DNA of 64,000 nt, from NCBI RefSeq assembly GCF_003337425.1, contig NZ_QPJU01000004.1, forward strand, positions 62,001 through 126,000, in the 5' to 3' direction. A model generated the notes under the pieces. The model did not search any database. It had not been told where the DNA came from and worked only from the letters and a program-made list of their open reading frames with translations. Shown piece by piece: positions 26,596-36,662 of the stretch. The stretch comes from Extensimonas vulgaris. GTDB lineage: Bacteria > Pseudomonadota > Gammaproteobacteria > Burkholderiales > Burkholderiaceae_C. Positions within the stretch are counted from its first letter, which is position 1, and each line of letters starts with the position of its first letter. A program made the translations under genes and the position numbers.

Positions 26596-28632
26596 TCAGC
26601 CCTGCGCACCGAGAGCGAAGGGCTGACGCTCCTGCCACCAGACCCACACCTGCTCGACGGTTTGCTCTATCGTCAAATGGGAGTTGTCCAGCACCAGGGC
26701 ATCCTGCGCTGGCTGCAAAGGCGCGACGCTGCGCGTGCTGTCGCGTGCGTCGCGCGCCTCGAGGTCGGCGCGAAGGTCTTGCATATTAGCATTAAAGCCT
26801 TTAGAAATCAACTGCTTATGGCGCCGCTCGGCACGTTCGGCCACGCTTGCAGTCAGAAAGACTTTGAGCCGGGCGTCAGGGAAGATCACGGTGCCCATGT
26901 CGCGTCCGTCGGCGACCAGGCCGGGCACGCGCCGAAAACCATGCTGCAGCGCGACGAGTGCCTGGCGCACGGCCGGCAAGGCGGAAACGCGCGACGCGTT
27001 CATGCCGGCTTCTTCGGTGCGGATGGCGGAGCTCACATCTTCATCGCCCAACAGGATACGCTCGCCTTCGAAGCGCACAGGCAAACTCTGCGCCAGAGCC
27101 GCGATCTGCGCTTCGTGCGCGGCGTCAATGGCAAGACCGCTGCGCAGCGCCGCAAGCGCCGTGATACGGTACATCGCGCCCGAGTCCAGGAAGTGGTAGC
27201 CCAGGCGCTGCGCGAGCCGCGCCGCCACCGTGCCCTTGCCCGAGGCCGTGGGGCCGTCGATGCAGATCACGGGGATGTGCTGGGGTGCGGTCTGCACGAC
27301 AGAGAACAGCGTCTCGAAGTAATCAGGAAAGGTCTTGGCCACGCACTTGGGGTCTTCGATGCGCACGGGCAGGCGCGCCGGGTTGAAGGCCGCGAGTGCA
27401 AAGCACATGGCCACGCGGTGGTCGTCGTAGGTATGGATGCTTGCGGCGCGCCAGTCGGCCGCCCGTGCGGGCGCGGTGATGCGCAGAAAGTCCGCGCCTT
27501 CTTCGACCTGCGCGCCGAGCTTGCGCAGCTCGGTCGCCATCGCGGCGAGGCGGTCGGTTTCTTTGACGCGCCAGCTCGCGATGTTGCGCAAGGTGGTCGT
27601 ACCCTCGGCGTAGAGCGCCATCACGGCGAGCGTCATGGCCGCGTCGGGGATGTGGTTGCAGTCCAGCTCCAGCGCCTGCAGGGGCCAGCGGCCGCGCTGT
27701 ACCTGCAGCCAGTTGGGCCCGCCCGTGACCTGCGCGCCCATGGCGCGCGCGGCCTCGACGAAGCGGATGTCACCTTGGATCGAGTCCAGGCCCAGCCCCA
27801 TGATTTTGATGCCATTTTGCCCCTCAGCGCTTGCTGCGATTGCGCCAAGAGCTATGAAATAGCTAGCAGATGAGGCGTCGGCCTCGACGTGGATGCTGCC
27901 GGGCGAGCGGTAGCGGCTGCCTGCGGGGATGGTAAAGCGCTGCCAGTTTTCATGCGCCACCTCGATGCCAAAGCGCGCGAGAAGCTGCAGCGTGATCGCG
28001 ATGTAGGGCTTGGAAATCAGCTCGCCCTGCACCTCGATGTGCACGTCCTGCTGCGTGGCGACGAGCGGTAGCGCCATGAGCAGGGCGGTGAGGAACTGGC
28101 TCGAGACGTCGCCGCGCACGCGGATCGGCGCCTGCAGCGCGAGCGCGGGCACGCCTTGCGCGTGCGCGATGCGCAGCGGTGGATAGCCTTCGTTGCCCAG
28201 GTAATCGATGCGGCAGCCGAGCTGGCGCAGCGCATCGACCAGATCTCCAATGGGGCGCTCGTGCATGCGCGCAACGCCAAAGAGCTCGAACTCGCCGCCG
28301 AGCAGCGCCAACGCCGCCGTGAGCGGGCGCATGGCCGTGCCTGCGTTGCCGAGGAAAAGCCGTGCCGGCGAACGTGGCGCGTGCGTGCCGAGCCCGGTGA
28401 TGCGCACGCTGTGCGGCTGCGCGCCCGGCTCGACTGCGCAGCCGATGTCGCGCAGCGCAGCCAGCATGACGCGCGTGTCGTCCGAGTCGAGCAGGTCGTC
28501 AATGGTGGTCGTGCCCTCGCTGAGCGCGGCAAGCAGCAGCACGCGGTTGGAGATGCTCTTGGAGCCCGGCAGTTGCACCGTGCCGCCCGCGGTAGTGAGC
28601 GCAGGCAGGTCGAGGAAAGCGGTGGCGTACAT
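26596..28632 (-). CDS. aroA-cmk: Bifunctional 3-phosphoshikimate 1-carboxyvinyltransferase / cytidylate kinase
   Basis: One 678-residue reading frame joins EPSP synthase (about 1-443) and CMP kinase (about 450-678). EPSP synthase motifs: [51 protein letters not shown] and [16 protein letters not shown] kinase motifs: [19 protein letters not shown] (P-loop near residue 453), [22 protein letters not shown] and [10 protein letters not shown]. The linker is [12 protein letters not shown] without a stop. Each half keeps its catalytic motifs, so both activities are expected in the cytoplasm. Residues ~256-276 coincide with a copy of the interspersed repeat. Starts 13 nt after tyrA. Confidence 0.95.
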   Translation of the reverse strand: MYATAFLDLPALTTAGGTVQLPGSKSISNRVLLLAALSEGTTTIDDLLDSDDTRVMLAALRDIGCAVEPGAQPHSVRITGLGTHAPRSPARLFLGNAGTAMRPLTAALALLGGEFELFGVARMHERPIGDLVDALRQLGCRIDYLGNEGYPPLRIAHAQGVPALALQAPIRVRGDVSSQFLTALLMALPLVATQQDVHIEVQGELISKPYIAITLQLLARFGIEVAHENWQRFTIPAGSRYRSPGSIHVEADASSASYFIALGAIAASAEGQNGIKIMGLGLDSIQGDIRFVEAARAMGAQVTGGPNWLQVQRGRWPLQALELDCNHIPDAAMTLAVMALYAEGTTTLRNIASWRVKETDRLAAMATELRKLGAQVEEGADFLRITAPARAADWRAASIHTYDDHRVAMCFALAAFNPARLPVRIEDPKCVAKTFPDYFETLFSVVQTAPQHIPVICIDGPTASGKGTVAARLAQRLGYHFLDSGAMYRITALAALRSGLAIDAAHEAQIAALAQSLPVRFEGERILLGDEDVSSAIRTEEAGMNASRVSALPAVRQALVALQHGFRRVPGLVADGRDMGTVIFPDARLKVFLTASVAERAERRHKQLISKGFNANMQDLRADLEARDARDSTRSVAPLQPAQDALVLDNSHLTIEQTVEQVWVWWQERQPFALGAQG
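27803..27868 (-). repeat. Degenerate interspersed repeat inside aroA-cmk (in frame)
   Basis: On the minus strand: TTTCATAGCTCTTGGCGCAA, later AGCGCTGAGGGGCAAAATGG, a degenerate match to the family's ATAGCTGCTTG...GCGCTAGAGGCC.TTTT pattern. It encodes roughly [16 protein letters not shown], where E. coli EPSP synthase has a shorter segment between the DASSASYF motif and SMQGD. Local AT content is higher than in the flanks. Confidence 0.5.
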
Positions 28633-28645
28633 CGGCGCTGCGTCG

Positions 28646-29542
28646 TCAAGACTGGGGAGGCGTGGGACTCGTCGCGCCCTCGACGCCCATGCGCCAATGC
28701 GTGCGCATGCCGCTCGCGAGCGTGAGCATGTCCTCGAGCGCCTGCGCGTCGCCCGCGCGCATGGCCTGCTCGAAGGCATGCAGCGCCTGCTGGAACAGCT
28801 GCGACTGTTCCAGCACTTGCTCTCGATTGGTGAGCAAAATGTCACGCCACATCTTCGGTTCACCCGCGGCGATGCGGGTGAAGTCGCGAAAACCCGGCCC
28901 CGCGAGTGCAAGGAATGCGTCGCCCTCGGGTTGGCCGGCGATGCTTTGCATGAAGGCGAACGCAAGCAGATGCGGCAGGTGGCTCACGGCGGCAAAGGCT
29001 TGGTCGTGTGCTTGCGGCGACATTTGGCGTACTTGGCATCCCAGCGCCTCCCATAGTTGTTCTGCTTTGCGTAGCTGTGTGTCACCGGTGTGTTCGGTTG
29101 GCGTGAGCACCACCTGACAGCCACGGTACAGGCTGGCGTCGGCGAACTCCACGCCCGAAACCTCGCGCCCCGTGACCGGGTGCGCAGGCACGAAAGCGCT
29201 GGCCATGCTGCCCAGCGCCCTGCGCGCAGCCTGCGCCACGTCGGCCTTGGTCGAACCCACGTCCATGACCAGCATGTCGCGCGTGACCAAGTGTTTGATG
29301 GATTTGAGCGTGGTTTCGGTCGCTGCCACGGGCACGGCCAGCAGCACCAAGTCGGCACCCGCCACCGCAAGCAGCGCCGACGGCGCTGCCACGTCGATCA
29401 CGCCGAGCTCGCAGGCGCGCTCGGTGGTCGAGGGCGACTTGCTATAGCCGACCACGCGCCGTACCAGCCCGGCTTGCTTCATCGCCAGTGCAAACGAGCC
29501 ACCCATGAGACCGCAGCCGATCAAACCGAGTTGTTTGAACAT
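28646..29542 (-). CDS. tyrA: Prephenate dehydrogenase
   Basis: NAD(P)-dependent oxidative decarboxylation of prephenate to 4-hydroxyphenylpyruvate for tyrosine. 298 residues from [21 protein letters not shown], with the Rossmann GxGxxG at the very start. Then [37 protein letters not shown] (catalytic His region) and the helical C-terminal domain with [12 protein letters not shown]. No chorismate mutase domain is fused; that activity is in pheA, 9 nt upstream. Part of the gyrA-serC-pheA-tyrA-aroA/cmk run. Confidence 0.94.
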   Translation of the reverse strand: MFKQLGLIGCGLMGGSFALAMKQAGLVRRVVGYSKSPSTTERACELGVIDVAAPSALLAVAGADLVLLAVPVAATETTLKSIKHLVTRDMLVMDVGSTKADVAQAARRALGSMASAFVPAHPVTGREVSGVEFADASLYRGCQVVLTPTEHTGDTQLRKAEQLWEALGCQVRQMSPQAHDQAFAAVSHLPHLLAFAFMQSIAGQPEGDAFLALAGPGFRDFTRIAAGEPKMWRDILLTNREQVLEQSQLFQQALHAFEQAMRAGDAQALEDMLTLASGMRTHWRMGVEGATSPTPPQS

Positions 29543-29551
29543 GGTGACTCC

Positions 29552-30649
29552 TCAACCTGCCACGGGGTAAGCGCCGAGCATTTTGTAGAACGCGCAGAGC
29601 CCACGCAATTCCTCGAGAGCACGCGCCACGTGTGGCTGCGATGGATGGCCGTCGAGGTCGATGTAAAAGTAATACTCCCAATGGCCGGTGCGCGCGGGGC
29701 GCGACTCGAAGCGCGTCATCGAGACGCCGTGCGTCTTGAGCGGCACGAGCAGGTCGTGCACCGCGCCCGGGCGGTTGGGCACCGAGACGACCAGGCTGGT
29801 GCAGTCCTTGCCTGAAGGGGGCGGCATGTCGAGCGTGTGCGGCAGGCAGATGACGGCAAAGCGCGTGCGGTTGTAGGCGTCGTCCTGGATCGCGTGCGCG
29901 ACGATGTAGAGGCCAAACTGCGCGGCCGCGCGCTCGCTCGAGAGCGCAGCCCAGGCCGGGTTGGTGCTGGCCAGGCGCGCGCCCTCGGCGTTGCTCGACA
30001 CCGGCCGGCGTTCGGCGTGCGGCAGATGCTTGGCGAGCCAGGCGTGGCACTGCGCCAGCGCCTGCGGATGCGCGAGCACGGCCTCGATGCCGTCGAGCGA
30101 ATTGAGCGTGCGCATGAGGTTGTGCCGCACCAGCAGGCTGACCTCGCCGACGATGTGCGTGGGCGAGTGCAAGAACAGGTCGAGCGAGCGCGCGACCACG
30201 CCTTCGGTGGAGTTTTCCACGCCCACGACGCCGAATTGCGCGCTGCCTGCGGCCGTGGCGTGGAACACTTCGTCGAAGGTGGCGCAATACATCAGGTCGG
30301 CCGCGCCGCCGAAGAATTCGATTGCGGCCTGTTCGCAGAACGTGCCTTCGGGGCCGAGCACGGCCACGCGCTGCGGCGCCTCGAGCGCGAGGCAGGCGGA
30401 CATGATCTCGCGCCAGATGGCGGCCACGTGCGCCCCTTTGAGCGGGCCGGGGTTGGCGTTTTGCATCTTCTCGATGACCTGCGCCACGCGGTCGGGGCGG
30501 AAAAACGGCGTGCCTTCGCGCTTTTTGACCTCACCGACCTGCTCGGCCACGAGCGCGCGGCGGTTCAGCAAGGAGAGCAGTTCCTGGTCAATGGCGTCGA
30601 TCTGCGCACGCAGTTTGGCGAGTTCAGGGGAAGCTTGGGGTTCGGTCAT
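29552..30649 (-). CDS. pheA: Bifunctional chorismate mutase / prephenate dehydratase
   Basis: Converts chorismate to prephenate and then to phenylpyruvate. 365 residues. N-terminal AroQ chorismate mutase, about 1-95 (LRAQIDAIDQELLSLLNRRA), prephenate dehydratase, about 100-275 (VAVLGPEGTFCEQAA, VGVENSTEGVV), and C-terminal ACT domain (VPNRPGAVHDLL, MTRFESRPAR) whose ESRP motif binds phenylalanine for feedback inhibition. Located 27 nt after serC and 9 nt before tyrA. Confidence 0.96.
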   Translation of the reverse strand: MTEPQASPELAKLRAQIDAIDQELLSLLNRRALVAEQVGEVKKREGTPFFRPDRVAQVIEKMQNANPGPLKGAHVAAIWREIMSACLALEAPQRVAVLGPEGTFCEQAAIEFFGGAADLMYCATFDEVFHATAAGSAQFGVVGVENSTEGVVARSLDLFLHSPTHIVGEVSLLVRHNLMRTLNSLDGIEAVLAHPQALAQCHAWLAKHLPHAERRPVSSNAEGARLASTNPAWAALSSERAAAQFGLYIVAHAIQDDAYNRTRFAVICLPHTLDMPPPSGKDCTSLVVSVPNRPGAVHDLLVPLKTHGVSMTRFESRPARTGHWEYYFYIDLDGHPSQPHVARALEELRGLCAFYKMLGAYPVAG

Positions 30650-30676
30650 GGAATGGAAAGGGGCGTACCGGCAGGT

Positions 30677-31786
30677 TCAGGCCTGCGTGCGTTCAAATTC
30701 TTGCATGTAGTCGACCAGCGCCTGCACCCCTTCGAGTGGCATGGCGTTGTAGAGGCTCGCGCGCATGCCGCCCACCGATTTGTGGCCTTTGAGCTGCAGC
30801 AGACCGTGCGCGCGCGCGCCGGCCAAAAAGGCCTCGTTGCGGCTCTCGTCGCGCAGGAAGAAGGGGACGTTCATACGCGAGCGGCAGTGTGGCGCGACTT
30901 TGTTGTAGTACAGCTGCGACTTGTCGATGGTGTCGTAGAGCAGTGCAGCCTTGGCGATGTTGCGCTGCTCGAGCGCGGCCACGCCGCTGAGCGCGCCTTC
31001 GCGCTGGCGCAAAATCCACTGGAACACCAGCCCTGCGACGTAAATGCCCCAGGTCGGCGGGGTGTTGAACATCGACTGGTGCTCGGCCACGTTGCGCAAG
31101 TCGAAGGCGCTCGGGCACACGGGCAGCGCGTGGCCCAGCAGGTCTTCGCGCACCACCACGATGGTCAAACCCGCGGGGCCGAGGTTTTTCTGCGCGCCCG
31201 CAAAGGCAAGCCCGACGCGCGACCAATCGACGCTGCGCGAGGCCACGTGCGAAGAGAAGTCGATCACCAGCGGCGCCTCGCTGCCGAGCTGGCGCAGGTC
31301 GGGCAACTCCTGAAACTCCACGCCGTGGATGGTCTCGTTGCTGCACAGGTGCACGTAGCTCGCGCCGCGGCTCAGCGCCCAGCTCGCGGGCGGCGGCACG
31401 GTGGTGAAACCGCTGTCCGCGCTGGATGCGACGATGTTCACTTCGCTCGCGTACTTGTGCGCCTCGCGTTCGGACTTCTGACTCCAGCTGCCCGTGACGA
31501 CGAAGTCCACCACCCCAGCGCGCGAGAGGTTCAGCGGCACGATGGCGTTCTGCGCGAGTCCGCCGCCTTGCATGAACAGGATGCGAAAGTGCGCGGGCAC
31601 GGCGAGCAGCGCACGCAAGTCGGCCTCGGCCTGCTCGTAGATAGCGATGAACTCCTGGCCGCGGTGGCTCATCTCCATCACACCCATGCCGCAGCCGTGC
31701 CAGTCGAGCATCTCGGCCGCGGCTTGTTCCAGCACCTCGACGGGCATGGTCGCAGGGCCGGCGGAAAAGTTGTAAGGGCGCTTCAT
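30677..31786 (-). CDS. serC: Phosphoserine aminotransferase
   Basis: PLP enzyme of serine and pyridoxal phosphate synthesis. 369 residues from [23 protein letters not shown]. Family features: the YNFSAGPA N-terminus, [19 protein letters not shown] and the PLP lysine in [14 protein letters not shown]. The end [14 protein letters not shown] is typical. 73 nt after gyrA; that gap holds a copy of the interspersed repeat. The gyrA-serC-pheA order is conserved in many beta- and gammaproteobacteria. Confidence 0.96.
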   Translation of the reverse strand: MKRPYNFSAGPATMPVEVLEQAAAEMLDWHGCGMGVMEMSHRGQEFIAIYEQAEADLRALLAVPAHFRILFMQGGGLAQNAIVPLNLSRAGVVDFVVTGSWSQKSEREAHKYASEVNIVASSADSGFTTVPPPASWALSRGASYVHLCSNETIHGVEFQELPDLRQLGSEAPLVIDFSSHVASRSVDWSRVGLAFAGAQKNLGPAGLTIVVVREDLLGHALPVCPSAFDLRNVAEHQSMFNTPPTWGIYVAGLVFQWILRQREGALSGVAALEQRNIAKAALLYDTIDKSQLYYNKVAPHCRSRMNVPFFLRDESRNEAFLAGARAHGLLQLKGHKSVGGMRASLYNAMPLEGVQALVDYMQEFERTQA

Positions 31787-31803
31787 GGTTTATAAGAAAA
31801 AAA

Positions 31804-31855
31804 GGGCATTAGCGCAGATGTATCAAGCGCAAGCAGCTCTTCATTCAATAGCATA
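31804..31855 (-). repeat. ~45-bp interspersed repeat between gyrA and serC
   Basis: Minus-strand core GAGCTGCTTGCGCTTGATAC, followed by ATCTGCGCTAATGCCC and a T-rich run. It takes up most of the 73-bp gyrA-serC spacer. The T-run after the imperfect GC-rich core could weaken read-through, but no clear hairpin is formed. Confidence 0.72.
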
Positions 31856-31859
31856 GGCT

Positions 31860-34505
31860 TCAGGCGGAATCGTCACCCGCGTCTGCATCGTCAGCGTCCC
31901 CAGCATCGCCGCCACCGGCCTGTGCGTCGTTTTCGACGATGCGCTGCAGGCCGATGAGCTTGGCGCCTGCGTCGAGCGCGATCAGCGTCACCCCTTGCGT
32001 GGCGCGGCCGAGCTCGCGGATTTCACTTACGCGCGTGCGCACGAGCACACCGGTGTCGGTGATGAGCATGATCTCGTCGTCGGGGCGCACCAGCGTCGCG
32101 GCCACGACCTTGCCATTGCGCTCACTTTGCTGGATCGCGATCATGCCCTTGGTGCCGCGGCCGTGGCGTGTGTATTCGGTGATTGGCGTGCGTTTGCCGT
32201 AGCCGTTTTCGGTCGCGGTGAGCACGCTCTGCGTTTCGTCCTCGGCCACGAGCATGGCGATTACGCGCTGGCCTTCCTCGAGCTGCATGCCGCGCACGCC
32301 GCGCGCGTTGCGGCCCATGGGGCGCACGTCGTTTTCGTCGAAGCGCACGGCCTTGCCGCCGTCGGAAAACAGCATCACGTCGTGCTTGCCGTCGGTGAGC
32401 GCGGCGCCGACGAGAAAGTCACCCTCGTCGAGATCGACCGCGATGATGCCGGCCTTGCGCGGGTTGCTGAATTCAGACAGCGCAGTTTTTTTGACAGTGC
32501 CCATGCTCGTGGCCATGAACACGTAGCGGTCCTCGGGGAAGCTGCGTGCGTCCCCCGTGAGCGGCAAGACGACGTTGATTTTTTCGCCCTCGGCGAGCGG
32601 AAACATGTTCACGATGGGCCGCCCGCGCGAGCCGCGCGATCCCGTAGGCACTTCCCATACCTTGAGCCAATACAGCCGCCCGCGGTTGGAAAAGCACAGA
32701 ATGTAGTCGTGCGTGTTGGCGATGAAGAGCTGGTCTATCCAGTCGTCCTCTTTGGTCGCCGTGGCCAGTTTGCCGCGCCCGCCGCGTTTTTGCGCGCGGT
32801 ATTCCGACAACGGCTGCGCCTTGATGTAGCCCGCGTGGCTCAGCGTGACCACCATGTCGGTGGGCGTGATCAGGTCTTCGGTCGAGAGGTCTTGCGCGCT
32901 GTATTCGATCACGCTGCGGCGTGCGCCGAGCTTGGTCTGGCCGAACTCCTGTTTGAGCGTCGCGAGCTCCTCGCCCATGATGGCCGAGACGCGCTCGGGC
33001 CGGGCGAGGATGTCGAGCAGGTCTTCGATCGCCGCCATCACTTCCTTGTATTCGGCCACGATCTTGTCCTGCTCCAGGCCCGTGAGGCGCTGCAGGCGCA
33101 TTTGCAGGATTTCCTGCGCCTGCGTCTCCGACAGGCGGTACAGCCCGTCGGCCTGCATGCCGAAGGCGCGCTCCAGCCCTTCGGGGCGGTAGTCGTCGGC
33201 GTTCACCACGCTGCCGTCTTCGCGGGCGCGCGTGAGCATCTGGCGCACGAGCTGGCTGTCCCAGCTGCGCGCCATGAGCTCGCTCTTGGCCACCGGCGGC
33301 GTGGGCGACTCGCGGATGATGCGGATGAACTCGTCGATGTTCGCGAGCGCTACGGCCAGGCCTTCGAGCACGTGGCCGCGCTCGCGCGCCTTGCGCAGCT
33401 CGAACACCGTGCGGCGCGTGACCACTTCGCGGCGATGCTGCAAAAAGACCTCGATCAACTCCTTGAGGTTGCACAGCCGCGGCTGGCCATCGACCAGCGC
33501 CACCATGTTGATGCCGAAGGTGTCCTGCAGCTGCGTCTGCTTGTAGAGGTTGTTGAGCACCACCTCGGGCACTTCGCCGCGCTTGAGCTCGATCACCAGA
33601 CGCATGCCGGATTTGTCGGACTCGTCCTGGATGTGGCTGATGCCATCGAGCTTTTTCTCGTGCACGAGTTCGGCCATGCGCTCTTGCAGCGTCTTTTTGT
33701 TGACCTGGTAGGGCAGCTCATCGACCACGATGGCCTGGCGCTGGCCGCGGTCTATGTCTTCGAAGTGGCACTTGGCGCGCATCACCACCTTGCCGCGTCC
33801 GGTGCGATAACCCTCTTTGACGCCGTTGATGCCGTAGATGATGCCCGCGGTGGGGAAGTCCGGAGCGGGGATGATCTCCATCAGCTCGTCGATCGTGGCC
33901 TCGGGGTGCTGCAGCAGGTGCAGACAGGCGTCGATCACTTCGTTCAGATTGTGTGGCGGGATGTTGGTCGCCATGCCCACGGCGATGCCAGCCGAGCCGT
34001 TGACGAGCAGATTGGGCAACTTGCTCGGCAGCACCAGCGGCTCTTTTTCGCTGCCGTCGTAGTTGGGGCCGAAATCGACCGTTTCCTTGTCGATGTCGGC
34101 GAGCATCTCGTGCGCGATTTTTGCCAGGCGGATCTCGGTGTAGCGCATCGCGGCCGCGTTGTCACCATCGACCGAGCCGAAGTTGCCCTGGCCATCGACC
34201 AGCATGTGGCGCAGCGAAAAGTCCTGCGCCATGCGCACGATGGTGTCGTACACCGCAGAGTCGCCGTGCGGGTGGTATTTACCGATCACGTCACCGACGA
34301 TGCGGGCCGATTTTTTGTAGGGCCGGTTCCAGTCGTTGCCAAGCTCGTGCATGGCGTAGAGCACGCGCCGGTGCACGGGCTTGAGGCCGTCGCGCGCGTC
34401 CGGCAGGGCGCGGCCCACGATCACGCTCATCGCGTAGTCGAGGTAGCTGCGCCGCATTTCTTCTTCGAGGCTGATCGGCAGGGTTTCTTTGGCAAACGGA
34501 TTCAT
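31860..34505 (-). CDS. gyrA: DNA gyrase subunit A
   Basis: Breakage-reunion subunit of type II topoisomerase. 881 residues from [17 protein letters not shown]. The catalytic Tyr is Y122 ([10 protein letters not shown]). The quinolone-determining region reads [17 protein letters not shown] with Ser83 and Asp87, the sensitive E. coli state. The C-terminal beta-pinwheel contains the GyrA box as QKRGGRGK. The C-terminus is an acidic Asp/Ala/Gly tail ([16 protein letters not shown]). Divergent from the ompA-like gene, 246 bp apart. Confidence 0.97.
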   Translation of the reverse strand: MNPFAKETLPISLEEEMRRSYLDYAMSVIVGRALPDARDGLKPVHRRVLYAMHELGNDWNRPYKKSARIVGDVIGKYHPHGDSAVYDTIVRMAQDFSLRHMLVDGQGNFGSVDGDNAAAMRYTEIRLAKIAHEMLADIDKETVDFGPNYDGSEKEPLVLPSKLPNLLVNGSAGIAVGMATNIPPHNLNEVIDACLHLLQHPEATIDELMEIIPAPDFPTAGIIYGINGVKEGYRTGRGKVVMRAKCHFEDIDRGQRQAIVVDELPYQVNKKTLQERMAELVHEKKLDGISHIQDESDKSGMRLVIELKRGEVPEVVLNNLYKQTQLQDTFGINMVALVDGQPRLCNLKELIEVFLQHRREVVTRRTVFELRKARERGHVLEGLAVALANIDEFIRIIRESPTPPVAKSELMARSWDSQLVRQMLTRAREDGSVVNADDYRPEGLERAFGMQADGLYRLSETQAQEILQMRLQRLTGLEQDKIVAEYKEVMAAIEDLLDILARPERVSAIMGEELATLKQEFGQTKLGARRSVIEYSAQDLSTEDLITPTDMVVTLSHAGYIKAQPLSEYRAQKRGGRGKLATATKEDDWIDQLFIANTHDYILCFSNRGRLYWLKVWEVPTGSRGSRGRPIVNMFPLAEGEKINVVLPLTGDARSFPEDRYVFMATSMGTVKKTALSEFSNPRKAGIIAVDLDEGDFLVGAALTDGKHDVMLFSDGGKAVRFDENDVRPMGRNARGVRGMQLEEGQRVIAMLVAEDETQSVLTATENGYGKRTPITEYTRHGRGTKGMIAIQQSERNGKVVAATLVRPDDEIMLITDTGVLVRTRVSEIRELGRATQGVTLIALDAGAKLIGLQRIVENDAQAGGGDAGDADDADAGDDSA

Positions 34506-34630
34506 GAAGGCGGCAGGTGCGACGGCTGTGACGGAATTCGATGGCGCATTTTAGGTGCAAGGTCATGTAGCGATAGCGCAACACATCGCGCAGAAGCTGC
34601 TTTTGTGTCCTTTGCCAGCGCTTACAAGCC

Positions 34631-34659
34631 TGCGACAGGCCCGCTACGTATGGCACAAT
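34631..34659 (+). promoter_or_regulatory. Possible sigma70 promoter for the OmpA-like gene
   Basis: TGCGAC (34631-34636), a 17-bp spacer and CACAAT (34654-34659), about 93 bp before the ATG at 34752. Both boxes are imperfect. The SD AGAGGAGAA at 34740-34748 is strong. Confidence 0.3.
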
Positions 34660-34751
34660 GAACTCAGCGTTTTGGTGGTGGTCATCAAAGACGTTCCATA
34701 GTTCCTATATCTCGCAGCGCGGCTGCGGCTTTTTCCCCAAAGAGGAGAACC

Positions 34752-35399
34752 ATGAAGAAACTGAACAAAGTAGCAATACTGTTTGCCTCTGCAGCACTCG
34801 CAACCGCCGTGAGCGCCCAATCCTCGGACAACTGGAAGAACGGCACCGGCGAGTTGGTGTGGAAGAACGGTACGAATGAATTGTGCTGGCGCAATGCCAA
34901 CTGGACGCCCGCAACGGCCGATCCACGGTGCGACGGCGCTATCAAGCCGCCGGAGCCCGCCCCTGTGGCGGCAGCATCCGAGGCGACCCCCGCTCCGGCA
35001 CCTGCACCTGCCCCAGCCCCTGCACCGGTCACCGCTTCGAAAGTGACCTATGCGGCTGATACATTCTTCGATTTCGATAAGGCCGTTCTCAAGCCGCAGG
35101 GCAAGGCCACGCTCGATGATCTGGTATCCAAGATCAAGGACATCAATCTCGAGGTGGTCATCGCCGTCGGCCATACCGATTGGATTGGCTCTGATGCTTA
35201 CAACCAAAAGCTCTCGGAGCGTCGTGCCGCAGCGGTCAAGGCTTATTTGGTGTCCAAGGGCATCGACAAGAACCGCATCTACACCGAAGGCAAGGGTGAA
35301 AAGCAGCCCATCGCCGACAACCGCACCAAAGAAGGCCGCGCCAAGAATCGTCGCGTGGAAATCGAAGTGGTCGGTACTCGTCGCACCGACGCCCAGTAA
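34752..35399 (+). CDS. OmpA-family outer membrane protein without beta-barrel
   Basis: 215 residues. Signal peptide 1-22 (LFASAALATAVSA-QSS). A Trp-rich segment with two related units follows (DNWKNGTGELVWKNGTNE and LCWRNANWTPATADP), then a proline/alanine linker PAPAPAPAPAPAP and a C-terminal OmpA peptidoglycan-binding domain: FFDFDKAVLKPQGK, AVGHTDWIGSDAYNQKLSERRA, NRRVEIEVVG. It probably tethers the outer membrane to peptidoglycan. Unlike E. coli OmpA, no eight-stranded barrel is present; this short form is common in Burkholderiales. Transcription ends at the hairpin at 35430-35464. Confidence 0.92.
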   Translation: MKKLNKVAILFASAALATAVSAQSSDNWKNGTGELVWKNGTNELCWRNANWTPATADPRCDGAIKPPEPAPVAAASEATPAPAPAPAPAPAPVTASKVTYAADTFFDFDKAVLKPQGKATLDDLVSKIKDINLEVVIAVGHTDWIGSDAYNQKLSERRAAAVKAYLVSKGIDKNRIYTEGKGEKQPIADNRTKEGRAKNRRVEIEVVGTRRTDAQ

Positions 35400-35429
35400 G
35401 GCATTCAACGGTTCTGCCGTTTTGCCGCC

Positions 35430-35464
35430 AAGAAAAAAGCCCCGCAACAAGGGGCTTTTTTCTT
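35430..35464. terminator. Bidirectional intrinsic terminator between ompA-like gene and parvulin gene
   Basis: AAGAAAAAAGCCCC, 7-nt loop GCAACAA, GGGGCTTTTTTCTT. The arms are perfect complements (14 bp) and give a T-run on both strands, so it can end the rightward ompA-like transcript and the leftward parvulin transcript, whose stop is at 35520. Confidence 0.9.
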
Positions 35465-35519
35465 GCATGTGCGGTGTGCGGCAGGCGGTATGGCAAGGCC
35501 GCCGCGCACCGGCACTGCC

Positions 35520-36305
35520 TTATTCCACCTTGGCTTTGCTGCGCAATTCTTCTTGGAATTTGGCGAGCTTTTGCTGCTGCAATTGCTGGGCGATTTGCGG
35601 CTTGATGTCTTCGAGCTTGGGCAATTGTGCTTCGCGCACGTCATCGAGGCGGATCACGTGCCAGCCGAATTGTGTTTTAACCGGCGTCTCTGTGATCTTG
35701 CCCTTGTTCAGCTTGACCAGCGCTTCGGTAAATTCGCTCACGTAGCTGGACGGATTGGCCCAGTCCAAGCTGCCACCACGTGCAGCAGAACCTGGATCTT
35801 TGGATTGTTTCTTGGCAAGGTCTTCGAACTTCGCTCCTTTTTTGAGGGCCGCGATGATGGCCTTGGCGTCGGACTCTTTGTCGACGAGGATGTGGCTGGC
35901 CTTGTATTCCTTACCAGTATTCGCCGCCACGAATTTGTCGTATTCAGCCTTGATTTCGGCGTCCGTGACGGGGTTCTTTTTCTGGTAATCGGCAAACAGT
36001 TCTCGAATCAGGATCGACTGGCGCGCCAATTCCATTTGTGTCTTGAAATCCGGCGTGGCATCGAGACCGCGCTTTTGCGCCTCTTGCATGAAAATTTCAC
36101 GCGCGATCACTTCTTCTTTGATCTGGTTTTCGAGCTCGGGCGTGATGGGTCGGCCTGCGCGCTCGATTTGTTGTTTGAACACCTCGACCCGCTCTTTGGG
36201 GACGGGTTTGCCATTGACGATGGCAATGTTTTGCGCAAAAACGGGCAGGGTTGTTGCACCCAGCACGGCAGCGGCCACGAGGCCGGACAAAAGGCTTTTC
36301 TTCAT
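35520..36305 (-). CDS. Periplasmic peptidyl-prolyl isomerase, parvulin (PpiC/SurA-like)
   Basis: Cis-trans prolyl isomerase and likely outer-membrane protein chaperone. 261 residues from MKKSLLSGLVAAAVLGATTLPVFAQ, a signal peptide cleaved after about 25. N-terminal SurA-like helical region (VNGKPVPKERVEVFKQQIERAGR, EEVIAREIFMQEAQKRGLD), then the parvulin domain: YKASHILVDKESDAKAI, SKDPGSAARGGSLDW, TQFGWHVIRLDDVRE. The C-terminus is rich in Gln and Lys. The ATG at 36305 is preferred to one 28 codons upstream, since the signal peptide starts there. Confidence 0.94.
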   Translation of the reverse strand: MKKSLLSGLVAAAVLGATTLPVFAQNIAIVNGKPVPKERVEVFKQQIERAGRPITPELENQIKEEVIAREIFMQEAQKRGLDATPDFKTQMELARQSILIRELFADYQKKNPVTDAEIKAEYDKFVAANTGKEYKASHILVDKESDAKAIIAALKKGAKFEDLAKKQSKDPGSAARGGSLDWANPSSYVSEFTEALVKLNKGKITETPVKTQFGWHVIRLDDVREAQLPKLEDIKPQIAQQLQQQKLAKFQEELRSKAKVE

Positions 36306-36385
36306 GGGAATACCAAAGTGGTGAACAGGCCGGCGCATGGCCGGCAAAGAGAAAAGAAACGTCAAAACGTCGGGGGGAAGGGAAG

Positions 36386-36655
36386 TCAAAGAATCTCAAT
36401 GGCCAAGGCATGCACGCCCTGCACCATGAAACTCTGCAGCGCATCATACACAAGCCGATGCTGCGCCACACGGCTTTTGCCCGCAAAGACGGGCGCCGCA
36501 ATGCGCACCCGAAAGTGTGTGCCCATGCCGCTGGCATTTGCGCCGGAGTGGCCCGCATGCGCGGCGCTCTCGTCGATCACTTCGAGATGGGTCGGCTCAA
36601 GTCTGCCGCGCAGGCACTCGGCCAGGGCTTGTGCCGTAGGGACTATGGTCTGCAT
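36386..36655 (-). CDS. bolA: BolA family protein
   Basis: 89 residues from MQTIVPTAQALAECLRGRLEPTHLEVIDESAAHAGH. BolA proteins are regulatory factors that pair with monothiol glutaredoxins and bind [2Fe-2S]. The family pattern is clear: the LEVIDES start strand, HFRVRIAAPVFAGKSRVAQHRLVYDAL and the C-terminal VHALAIEIL. The helix-turn ends with the conserved His. Next to septation protein A (7 nt) upstream and the parvulin gene downstream, the common betaproteobacterial order yciB-bolA-ppiC. Confidence 0.93.
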   Translation of the reverse strand: MQTIVPTAQALAECLRGRLEPTHLEVIDESAAHAGHSGANASGMGTHFRVRIAAPVFAGKSRVAQHRLVYDALQSFMVQGVHALAIEIL

Positions 36656-36662
36656 CGTGGGC

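Noticed and set aside
26785-26825. AT-rich stretch in cmk as a further repeat copy
   Set aside because: It encodes the normal CMP kinase segment [14 protein letters not shown] and lacks the repeat core.
34590-34650. Resemblance of the gyrA upstream region to the interspersed repeat
   Set aside because: Only short matches (GAAGCTGCTT, AGCGCTT) with different spacing; too weak to list as a copy.
31995-34661. Very long open frame (888 codons) on the plus strand opposite gyrA
   Set aside because: It is the antisense shadow of gyrA in high-GC DNA; its translation is His/Arg/Val-rich, shows no domain and gyrA is unmistakable. Similar long antisense frames lie opposite rpsA, aroA-cmk, purL and selO.
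34651-34671. TGGCAC at 34651 as a sigma54 element
   Set aside because: The required GC element TTGCA does not follow at the right distance.
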